Positions 6,924 through 12,311 of a DNA stretch of 12,311 bases are shown here, piece after piece. A program made the translations under genes and the position numbers. The notes under the pieces are model-generated. The model ran no database searches and was not told the origin of the DNA. It was given only the letters and a program-made list of their open reading frames with translations. Source of the stretch: JBHHXR01 sp046757205 (GTDB lineage: Bacteria; Pseudomonadota; Alphaproteobacteria; Rhodobacterales; Rhodobacteraceae); assembly GCA_046757205.1 (NCBI GenBank), contig JBHHXR010000095.1, forward strand, positions 1 to 12,311, written 5' to 3'. Numbering within the stretch: position 1 is the first letter of the stretch; each line of letters starts with the position of its first letter.

Positions 6924-8432
6924 TCACTTGTCGCCGTTCGGCGGCATGAAAATGCGTTTCAGCGGAGTGGCGACCAGCGACAGGACCAGCAGCACCCACA
7001 GGATGTTGCCGATGGTCGAGGAAAACAGCGTTGTCAGGTCGCCCTGCGAAATTCTGAGCGCCCGCAGGAAGAAGTTCTCCAGCAACGGTCCGAGGATGAC
7101 GCCGATCAGGATCGCCGCCACGTGATAGCCGGTCTTGCGCGCGATATAGCCGATGATCCCGAAGACGATAGCCACCCCCATGTCGAAAACGTATGCGCGC
7201 GGCACGAAGGAGCCGACCAGCGTGAAGGCGATGACGATGGGCGCCATGTAGACCGTCGGCACCACCAGCGCGTGGGCGAAATAGCGGGTCAGCGGCAGGA
7301 TCAGGAGACCGAGCAGGACGTAGGTGATGAACATGGCGACGAACGGGCCGTAGCCGATCAGCGGGCTGGTCTGGAACAGATCGGGGCCGAACTGCACGCC
7401 GTGATATTCCAGCACCACGGCCATGATCGCCGCCGTGGCGCCGCCCGGAACGCCGATCACCAGAAGCGGGATGAGCGTGCCGGCGGTGACGCCGTTGTTG
7501 GCGGATTCCGGCGCGATCAGCCCCTCGATATGCCCGGTGCCGTATTTTTCCGGTGTCCGCGACAGCAGCCGCGACTGCTGATAGGCGACGAAGGATGCGA
7601 TGGCCGCCCCGGCACCGGGGATGACGCCGATCACCAGACCGACGAAGGCGGTCCACACCACGTGCTTCCAGCGCACCAGCGTTTCGCGGATGCCTTCGAA
7701 CGTCGCGCTCCAGTCCGGCGCTACCGGTTCCTTCTCGGCGCTTTCCGACAGGATGACATGGCGTTCGATGACGACGAAGGCTTCCGAAATGGCAAAAAGG
7801 CCGACAAGGGCCGGTATCAGCGGCACCTTGTCGTACAGTTCCAGGAAGCCGAACGTGCCGCGGGGAGCCTCGTAGACCACGTCGGCGCCGATATAGCCGA
7901 TCATCAGGCCGAATAATCCGGCGATCAGACCCTTCAGCGTGTCGCGTGCCGATATCGTCGCGATAAGCGATATCCCGAACAGCATGACGACGATCATCTC
8001 GACGCTGTGCAGGTAGAACGCCACGCGCGACAGCCACGGGATCAGCACCAGCGCCAGAACCGTGGTCAGCAGGCCGCCGAACACCGACGCCGTGAACGAA
8101 ATCGCCAGCGCCTGCTGTGCCTTGCCCTGCACCGCCATCGGATAGCCGTCGAGCGGGGTGGCGGCGGCGCCGGCGGTGCCGGGAATGTTGACCAGAATCG
8201 CCGGAATGCCGGCCCCCAGGCGCGACGAGGCATAGATCGCCACCATGAAGATCATCCCGGCCTCCGGCCCCATGGCCAGCGTCAGCGGCAACAGGATGAT
8301 GATGGTGTTGGCGGCGCTGAAACCCGGTATCGCCCCGACCACGATGCCGAGGATGGTGCCGGGGACGATGATCCACCAGTAGGTGAGGGTTTCGCCGAAC
8401 AGCGAGAAGAATACCGAGAGGTCAGCTTCCAC
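6924..8432 (-). CDS. tctA: Tripartite tricarboxylate transporter, large permease TctA
   Basis: A 502-residue integral membrane protein of the TctA family and usual length. It has about eleven or twelve hydrophobic segments. The N-terminal GIVVGAIPGFSAANT and the inner repeat GLVIGVIPGAGAAIASF are the two family glycine/proline motifs that form the transport core; a third similar stretch, LVIGVPGGATAAI, follows. With TctB and the TctC binding protein it imports a small carboxylate using the ion gradient. The start is GTG at 8432, overlapping tctB by 11 bases, with a perfect AAGGAGGT site at the right distance. The family is certain; the substrate (citrate in the type member) is not shown here. 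Confidence 0.95.
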   Translation of the reverse strand: MEADLSVFFSLFGETLTYWWIIVPGTILGIVVGAIPGFSAANTIIILLPLTLAMGPEAGMIFMVAIYASSRLGAGIPAILVNIPGTAGAAATPLDGYPMAVQGKAQQALAISFTASVFGGLLTTVLALVLIPWLSRVAFYLHSVEMIVVMLFGISLIATISARDTLKGLIAGLFGLMIGYIGADVVYEAPRGTFGFLELYDKVPLIPALVGLFAISEAFVVIERHVILSESAEKEPVAPDWSATFEGIRETLVRWKHVVWTAFVGLVIGVIPGAGAAIASFVAYQQSRLLSRTPEKYGTGHIEGLIAPESANNGVTAGTLIPLLVIGVPGGATAAIMAVVLEYHGVQFGPDLFQTSPLIGYGPFVAMFITYVLLGLLILPLTRYFAHALVVPTVYMAPIVIAFTLVGSFVPRAYVFDMGVAIVFGIIGYIARKTGYHVAAILIGVILGPLLENFFLRALRISQGDLTTLFSSTIGNILWVLLVLSLVATPLKRIFMPPNGDK

Positions 8433-8934
8433 GGCGGACCTCCTTGATGAAGTGTTCTATCGGGCCTTCGGGAAACCGGGTCTCGAAGATGTAAATAAAC
8501 ACGACATAACCGACCACCGAGCAGGCCAGCGACACGATCAGCGCGCGCCGCCAGTTGGCGGGCGAAGACAGCAGGATGATCGACAGCAACAGGAAGACCG
8601 AAGTGGTGACCGTGAAACCCCAGCTGTCGATGATCCAGACGTAGCCGATGGTCAGCGCCAGCAGGCCGAGCCGGCGCAGGATCAGGCCGGGGTTCTTAAG
8701 GTGCCCCGTGAAACGCAGAACCTCGGATCCCAGCCGCAACCTGTAGATCGTGCGCACGCCGAAGGCCAGTATCGACGCCAGAAGCAGGCCGCTGACCACC
8801 ACCGCGCTGGCCTGCGCGATCCACGGCACGCCGGTGATCGTCGTCAGGTAATAGACGGCAAACGCCAGCGCCATCACCGGAATGATCAGGTCCGGCAGGA
8901 CATTGTGCGGCTTCTCAGGCTGGTTCTTGTCCAA
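8422..8934 (-). CDS. tctB: Tripartite tricarboxylate transporter, small permease TctB
   Basis: A 170-residue membrane protein with four or five hydrophobic segments, for example LIIPVMALAFAVYYL (16-30), ASAVVVSGLLLASILAFGV (42-60), LGLLALTIGYVWII (89-102), TTSVFLLLSIILL (109-121) and ALIVSLACSVVGYVVFIYI (131-149). Length and layout match TctB. The only start in the open frame above the first segment is TTG at 8934; no ATG, GTG or TTG lies between it and the stop upstream, so weak initiation is expected. It overlaps tctA by 11 bases and follows tctC after an 82-base gap holding a stem-loop. TctB is poorly conserved in sequence, so the call rests on size, topology and position between tctC and tctA. 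Confidence 0.88.
   Translation of the reverse strand: MDKNQPEKPHNVLPDLIIPVMALAFAVYYLTTITGVPWIAQASAVVVSGLLLASILAFGVRTIYRLRLGSEVLRFTGHLKNPGLILRRLGLLALTIGYVWIIDSWGFTVTTSVFLLLSIILLSSPANWRRALIVSLACSVVGYVVFIYIFETRFPEGPIEHFIKEVRRGS
8438..8445 (-). promoter_or_regulatory. Strong ribosome binding site of tctA
   Basis: AAGGAGGT on the minus strand lies within the last codons of tctB, 5 bases before the GTG start of tctA at 8432. It favours that GTG start and the 11-base overlap. Confidence 0.75.
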
Positions 8935-8958
8935 GGCGGCGGCGATTTCCCGATAGTT

Positions 8959-9013
8959 ACAGCGGCCCGTCGGACCGAACCATGCTTGCGTGCTGGTTTC
9001 CCGTGGCCGCTGT
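8959..9013 (-). promoter_or_regulatory. Stem-loop between tctC and tctB
   Basis: Perfect 9-base arms ACAGCGGCC and GGCCGCTGT enclose 37 bases. Within them a second stem pairs AACCA (8978-8982) with TGGTT (8994-8998). It begins 3 bases after the tctC stop and has no T run after it. Such structures after binding-protein genes often protect the upstream mRNA or reduce read-through, giving more binding protein than permease. That role is inference. Confidence 0.55.
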
Positions 9014-9016
9014 CCG

Positions 9017-10033
9017 TCAACCGCCGGTCAGCAGATCGCGGTATTCCTGACCCACCTCGGTGATAGCCTGAACGTAGGCCTTGCACTCGGCCTCGTAGCC
9101 CGGGCTGATCAGTTCCCACGGCGCCTTGGCTTTCGCCACCGCCTCCTTGTAGGCGGGGTCTTCGAAAACCGGCTTGGCGGTTTCCAGCAGCTTGGCGTAG
9201 CGGTCCGGGTACTTGTCCGCCGCCGCCTTCTTGATACCGAAAGCGCGCACGCCGGCGGCCAGCGGCGGAATGCCGAGGTCGTATTGCGTGTTGATCAGCA
9301 CCGCGTCGGGTATCCGGTCAGGCACCTTGTTCTTTTCGTCGAACAGGCCGGCAACGGTGATGTTCTTGCGCCCCATCACCGTGGTCGCCGGCAGAACGCC
9401 GAGATCGGTTTCGCCGGTCAGCACGCCGTTTCGGGTGTTCTTGCCGCCCGACAGCGGGATCAGGTTGACGCTCATGCCGGTCTTGCGCGCCAGCACCAGC
9501 ATGCCGAGCGAGGCCGGGTGTGCCAGACGGCTGGTCGCCACCGTCAACGTTCGCTTCTTGCCCTCGGCGATCACATCGTCGACCGTCTTCATCGGACTGT
9601 CGTCGCGCAGGAAGATGCTGCCGGGATCGGCGTCGACCTGCACGAAGTAGAAGTAGTCATCGAGGCTGAAGGTTGGTTTTTTGACCACCCAGTTCAGAAC
9701 CTCCGGCCCCATGTTGCCGAAGATCAGGTCGTGGCAATCGTCGGCCGCCTTGGCCATGTAGGTCTCGTAACCGACGCGCCCCGCCGCGCCGGGATAGAAG
9801 GACGGCTCCATTTCGGCGCCCAGATGCTTCGACCACACGCCGCCGAAGGCGCGGAAGTTGCGGTCGGCGCCGCCGCCCGCGCGGGTCGGGATGTAGACCT
9901 GCATGGTGCGTTCGGGAAAACCGGCGGCACGCGATGCCGAAGGCTTCAGCCCCGTCAGACCGAGGGCGGCCGCCGCCGCGCCTGTCTGCAGGAAACCTCT
10001 GCGCGTCGCTGCGAATCTGGTGGCTTCGGTCAT
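9017..10033 (-). CDS. tctC: TctC/Bug-family solute-binding protein, Tat signal
   Basis: A 338-residue periplasmic binding protein of the TctC/Bug family. Residues 10-17 (TRRGFLQT) form a twin-arginine motif, followed by a hydrophobic Ala/Leu stretch and a likely cleavage site near ASRAAG (34-39). The mature part starts with the family-typical MQVYIPTRAGGGAD, where the first ligand loop lies, then FYPGAAGRVG. The ATG at 10033 is preceded at 6 bases by GGGAGGA (10040-10046). An upstream in-frame extension to 10342 would cross the control region and the start of the regulator gene and is not credible. It is the first gene of the operon. Tat export implies folding in the cytoplasm. The ligand cannot be predicted from sequence; Bug proteins bind diverse carboxylates. 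Confidence 0.92.
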   Translation of the reverse strand: MTEATRFAATRRGFLQTGAAAAALGLTGLKPSASRAAGFPERTMQVYIPTRAGGGADRNFRAFGGVWSKHLGAEMEPSFYPGAAGRVGYETYMAKAADDCHDLIFGNMGPEVLNWVVKKPTFSLDDYFYFVQVDADPGSIFLRDDSPMKTVDDVIAEGKKRTLTVATSRLAHPASLGMLVLARKTGMSVNLIPLSGGKNTRNGVLTGETDLGVLPATTVMGRKNITVAGLFDEKNKVPDRIPDAVLINTQYDLGIPPLAAGVRAFGIKKAAADKYPDRYAKLLETAKPVFEDPAYKEAVAKAKAPWELISPGYEAECKAYVQAITEVGQEYRDLLTGG

Positions 10034-10097
10034 CGTTTTTCCTCCCTGTGTGGCCGTGTCCGGACCTGCTGAATCGGTGTCGCCCCGGGCACGCCGC

Positions 10098-10127
10098 GGT
10101 TGACAATCCCTGATTCCATAGTCAACC
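10098..10127. promoter_or_regulatory. Inverted repeat, candidate operator
   Basis: GGTTGAC (10098-10104) and GTCAACC (10121-10127) are perfect 7-base arms with centres 23 bases apart, about two helical turns. Placed just downstream of the candidate tctC promoter, it could bind a regulator dimer and block transcription. Binding is inference. Confidence 0.45.
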
Positions 10128-10135
10128 AATTGAAC

Positions 10136-10162
10136 AAATGGTGTCAAATGGTTTGTCAAATG
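10136..10162. repeat. Three AAATG direct repeats overlapping TTGACA boxes
   Basis: AAATG occurs at 10136, 10146 and 10158. The last two lie in GTCAAATG, preceded by TG or TT, so spacing is 10 and 12 bases, near one helical turn. Two complementary-strand TTGACA boxes sit inside the block. It may be a stacked activator or repressor site, or an effect of AT-rich promoter sequence. Confidence 0.4.
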
Positions 10163-10194
10163 ATGGGGGAATACGGGAAAACACCGCGAATTAG

Positions 10195-10219
10195 CAAACC
10201 AATAAGGGAATTTGGTTTG
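10195..10219. promoter_or_regulatory. Palindrome in front of the regulator gene
   Basis: CAAACCAA (10195-10202) and TTGGTTTG (10212-10219) are perfect 8-base arms around 9 bases. TGGTTTGT also occurs at 10149-10156, and a close variant CAACCAAT at 10123-10130. The shared half-site on both sides suggests one protein, perhaps the GntR product itself, binding several places. In RNA it would be a weak hairpin in the leader of the regulator mRNA. Confidence 0.45.
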
Positions 10220-10286
10220 TATCTCTTTCATCGACGCCGGCCTTGCGGGATGGCCGCGGGGCATTCGCCAACAGGCAGACGGGAAC

Positions 10287-10979
10287 ATGACGGCCACTGA
10301 AAGGACACTCAAGAAACTCCGCATGGCGCTGGCCGACGGCACCTACCACCCCGGCAGCCGCATGCCGCCGGAACGCGACCTCGCCGGAGCGCTCGGCGTC
10401 GGGCGCAGCACGCTGCGCAAGGCGCTGGCAAGCCTGGAAGACGAGGGCCGGGTCCGGCGTCGTGTCGGCCACGGCACCTTCGCGGCCGAGGCGTTGCCCG
10501 GCCGCATAGAGGCGCCGCTTACGATGGACCCGCCGCCGAGCCCGGCAGACGTCATGGAAGCGCGCCGCATGATCGAACCGGCCATAGTCGGTGCCGCGGC
10601 GCTGCGCGCCACCGCCCCCGAGATCGATCGGCTCCGCGATCTGGTCGAAGAAGGCGCCGCCGCCGGGGAGTGGCGCGCCTGGGAACGCTCGGACAGCGCC
10701 TTTCACAGAACCATTGCCTCGGCCAGCCGCAATTCGCTGCTGGTCGGTTTTCTCGACGTGATGAACGTGATCCGCCGCCAGGAGGACTGGCGCCGGCTTC
10801 GCGGCGCGTCGCTCACCGACCGCCGCCAGGCGCTCTACACGAGCCAGCACCGCGCCATCCTCTCCGCCATCATCACACGCGATGCGCCGGCCGCGGTCGC
10901 TGCCATGCACAGCCATCTCGACACCGTCCGGCGAACCATGATCGCCGACGCAAACGGCCCGATCGACGGCGACGGGTAG
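10287..10979 (+). CDS. GntR-family regulator, FadR/FCD type
   Basis: A 230-residue transcription factor. The winged helix-turn-helix spans about 5-66: LRMALADGTYHPGSRMPPER, then DLAGALGVGRSTLRKAL and the wing RVRRRVGHGTFA. The C-terminal FCD ligand domain (about 88-222) has the usual metal-type residues: D136 and H140 (SDSAFHRTI), H188 (SQHRAIL) and H210 (MHSHLDTV). FCD domains sense small organic acids, which suits control of the divergent carboxylate transporter. I chose the ATG at 10287, with only a weak GGGAA before it. A TTG at 10214 region (start 10212) would add 25 residues without homology and would cover the palindrome. Autoregulation and control of tctC are inferred from position. 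Confidence 0.92.
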   Translation: MTATERTLKKLRMALADGTYHPGSRMPPERDLAGALGVGRSTLRKALASLEDEGRVRRRVGHGTFAAEALPGRIEAPLTMDPPPSPADVMEARRMIEPAIVGAAALRATAPEIDRLRDLVEEGAAAGEWRAWERSDSAFHRTIASASRNSLLVGFLDVMNVIRRQEDWRRLRGASLTDRRQALYTSQHRAILSAIITRDAPAAVAAMHSHLDTVRRTMIADANGPIDGDG

Positions 10980-11103
10980 GCCCGCAGGAACAGAAGGCGC
11001 CGATCTGCCGCGCCGCCGCCGTTTGCCGCGCCTCGGTCGGGCGGCGGCCCAGAATCGAAGGACCGGACACCTTCGCTCGCGAGGATACGGGCGATGGTGG
11101 CCG

Positions 11104-11129
11104 GTCCTTGCCCCCCGGGGCAACAGGAC
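11104..11129. other. GC-rich hairpin between convergent genes
   Basis: GTCC plus TTGCCCC pair with GGGGCAA plus GGAC, with a 2-base bulge and a very short loop. It lies 125 bases past the regulator stop and 55 bases past the end of the convergent gene. No T run follows on either strand, so it is at most an imperfect terminator. Confidence 0.3.
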
Positions 11130-11183
11130 TACTCGCTACGCAACTGCTCGGGCCAATGGCGGATCGGGGAGGGGGGTGCCTCC

Positions 11184-11648
11184 TCAGTTGCGGACGTGGT
11201 GACGATGCTGCCGGGAAAACCGCTCCAGGCACGGCTTGTCGTAATAGGTGACCCAGCCGTTGCGGGTCCAGCGCTGGCGCAGGCAGACCCGGGGCTTGGC
11301 GAACCGGCGATCGTGGTCGCGGTACCTGTCGTGCCACCGGTCGCGGTCATAACCGCGCTGGCGGTCGTACCGCGCCAGGCATCGCCTGTCGTAGTAGCTG
11401 TGCCACCTGCCGTTGCGGAAGTACTTGCGTTCGCAGCGATGGGTTGCCGTGGCCGCCCGGCTCGATACCGTGGCTTTCCGCCGGCGGTTGTTGTCGTTGC
11501 TGCTCTCGATGGCCTTGCCGATGATGAAGATGGCGGCGGCGCCGGCGAGTATCTTCGCCAGATCGTCGTTGGCCCTTGCCGGTGTTGCGCTGACCCCGGC
11601 CAGCGCCACTGCGGCGACGAGAACCGATGCCGTGAGTGTCCTGAACAT
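11184..11648 (-). CDS. Secreted Arg/Cys-rich protein with internal duplication
   Basis: A 154-residue protein that I do not recognise as a named family. It has a clear Sec signal peptide (about 1-26, cleavage after TPARA), then a hydrophobic stretch (30-48, LAKILAGAAAIFIIGKAIE) that could anchor it. The rest is very basic. Residues 72-97 and 122-147 are two copies of one unit: Cys, 17 residues, Cys, with shared YYD before the second Cys and CL-R--RQ after it. The pairs are C72/C90 and C122/C140, likely disulfides in the periplasm. A Tyr/Asp/Arg-rich linker (94-117) lies between. The ATG at 11648 has AAGGAA at 7 bases. A GC-rich hairpin (GCGCCC 11673-11678 with GGGCGC 11685-11690) lies in the leader. 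It converges with the regulator gene and shares no operon. Confidence 0.75.
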   Translation of the reverse strand: MFRTLTASVLVAAVALAGVSATPARANDDLAKILAGAAAIFIIGKAIESSNDNNRRRKATVSSRAATATHRCERKYFRNGRWHSYYDRRCLARYDRQRGYDRDRWHDRYRDHDRRFAKPRVCLRQRWTRNGWVTYYDKPCLERFSRQHRHHVRN

Positions 11649-11864
11649 GTCTCAGTTCCTTTTTCCGTGTTGGCGCCCCGCGCCGGGCGCGTCGGGCCTT
11701 GATGCGGAAAGAATGGCGAGGACCGGGAAAGATAGGCAATATCGCGGCGCTGCTATCGGATAACAGCCGCCGAGGAGCATCGGCAGACACCAATGATGGC
11801 GCTGTGTTCGACGCCGATAACGTTCGCATCGATCGCATCCGCGAGGACCTTGAACATGGCGGCC
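11649..11864. other. No recognisable gene
   Basis: 216 bases upstream of the secreted protein gene. Short open frames exist on both strands but none has a recognisable motif or good start. It is less GC-rich than its neighbours around 11700-11850. It may contain the promoter of the secreted protein gene and the decayed end of the reading frame that follows; a weak TTGCCT/CATTCT pair on the minus strand is the only promoter-like signal. Confidence 0.5.
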
Positions 11865-12023
11865 TCAGGCGCCGCACGACCGCGTCGATCGGCGGCGCGG
11901 ATCACTCTGCCGACCGATGACGGCTTCGGCGACGGAGAGCAGCCAAGAAGGGTCGTAGACGCCGTCATCTTTGAGCGGCTGGCGCTGGATCTGCAGCCGG
12001 GCCACCGTCCCTATCTGTTCCAT
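11865..12023 (-). CDS. Short ORF coupled to GDPD gene, perhaps a truncated gene
   Basis: A 52-codon frame whose ATG shares a base with the TGA of the phosphodiesterase gene (TGATG), a typical coupled junction. The first 37 residues (MEQIGTVARLQIQRQPLK, then DDGVYDPSWLLSVAEAVIG) look like real protein. They faintly recall the start of some MOSC-domain proteins (LQVQRxPLK...YDP-LL). The end (RQSDPRRRSTRSCGA) is unlike protein and runs to a stop, so the gene may be truncated by a frameshift near 11910. The other minus-strand frame continues across 11753-11968 but shows no MOSC core. Low certainty on identity. Confidence 0.4.
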   Translation of the reverse strand: MEQIGTVARLQIQRQPLKDDGVYDPSWLLSVAEAVIGRQSDPRRRSTRSCGA

Positions 12024-12311
12024 CACGATCTCCCCAGCGCTTGCAGGGCGACATCAGGTCGGTCGGTAACGATGCCGTCGACACCGAGTTCGAGCAAGCG
12101 GACTATCGACTTCTCTTCGTTCACGGTCCAGACATGAACCTGGGACCCCGAAGCATGCGCCGCAGCTACGAATCGGGAATCGCAGACGTGAATCCCGCGA
12201 TGAACCTCCGGTACCTGATACACATCGGCCGGAGTACGCACCGTGCGGCCGCATCGAGACGCCGCCAGCAAGAGGCCGGTTTCCAGCATTCCCGAAGATG
12301 TGGCGACACGT
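12023..12311 (-). CDS. Glycerophosphodiester phosphodiesterase, C-terminal part
   Basis: The frame is open to the window edge, so the N-terminal part with the catalytic His/Glu/Asp residues is outside. The 95 visible codons end with VHVWTVNEEKSIVRLLELG and VDGIVTDRPD, the conserved last strands and metal-side region of the GDPD family, which hydrolyses glycerophosphodiesters to glycerol-3-phosphate and an alcohol. An upstream AHASGSQ helix precedes the WTVN strand as usual. An ATG at 12289 is internal. The stop overlaps the start of a short downstream frame. Whether the full protein is cytoplasmic (UgpQ-like) or exported (GlpQ-like) cannot be seen. Confidence 0.85.
   Translation of the reverse strand, partial: RVATSSGMLETGLLLAASRCGRTVRTPADVYQVPEVHRGIHVCDSRFVAAAHASGSQVHVWTVNEEKSIVRLLELGVDGIVTDRPDVALQALGRS

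Larger units (their letters stand above)
10034..10286. promoter_or_regulatory. Divergent control region of tctC operon and gntR
   Basis: 253 bases between divergent genes, AT-rich in its middle compared with all neighbours. It holds an inverted repeat, a set of AAATG repeats and a palindrome, listed separately. On the minus strand two TTGACA boxes (10159-10154 and 10147-10142) could serve as -35 elements for tctC; matching -10 boxes are poor (GACTAT at 10123-10118, 18 bases after the second). No convincing sigma-70 promoter was seen for the regulator gene. Confidence 0.6.

Noticed and set aside
5618..6949. 443-residue open frame on the plus strand opposite the LVIVD gene
   Set aside because: Antisense shadow of a clear repeat protein; low-complexity Arg/Val/Asp composition.
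6913..8376. 487-residue open frame on the minus strand in another frame of tctA
   Set aside because: Arg/His/Gly-rich translation without membrane segments; the TctA frame is unambiguous.
10034..10342. In-frame N-terminal extension of the binding protein
   Set aside because: It would cross the control region and the regulator's start, and place the Tat motif in the middle of the protein.
11753..11968. 71-codon minus-strand frame as a gene
   Set aside because: No recognisable motif, no good ribosome site, and it overlaps the better supported coupled frame; perhaps remnant sequence.

Overview
The window is GC-rich, densely packed bacterial DNA. A tripartite tricarboxylate transporter, a FadR-type GntR regulator and the gene style suggest an alphaproteobacterium. 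That assignment rests on gene content alone; there is no rRNA or tRNA to confirm it. I saw no insertion sequence, phage gene or CRISPR array.

Region 1 (1-4071, + strand) holds three overlapping genes. They look like the parts of the very large 'CoA activase' of anaerobes, split up and in a different order. They are an HgdB-like protein (5' end outside the window), a protein with two ASKHA ATPase domains of the BadF/BcrA/HgdC type, and a DUF2229-type partner. In this superfamily ATP hydrolysis drives electrons to very low potential through a [4Fe-4S] cluster, usually for 2-hydroxyacyl-CoA dehydratases or benzoyl-CoA reductases. The real substrate here is unknown. A run of eight G sits just before the first overlap.

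Region 2 (4154-10033, - strand) is one tight six-gene operon, read from right to left. Its genes are tctC (Tat-exported binding protein), tctB, tctA, an LVIVD beta-propeller protein, an OsmC-family protein and an aldo/keto reductase. The last five are joined by overlaps or gaps of 4-7 nt. A stem-loop follows tctC. The propeller protein carries a segment that reads like sigma-70 region 3. The gene set suggests uptake of a small carboxylate followed by redox handling inside the cell, but no substrate can be read from the sequence.

Region 3 (10034-10979) is an AT-rich divergent control region with three repeat structures, followed by a GntR/FCD regulator on the + strand. The regulator very probably controls the transporter operon.

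Region 4 (10980-12311) holds a small secreted Arg- and Cys-rich protein with an internal duplication (- strand). It also holds the 3' end of a glycerophosphodiester phosphodiesterase (- strand), followed through a TGATG junction by a short reading frame that may be a truncated gene. The 82 bases between the convergent genes at 4072-4153 show no clear terminator with a T run.
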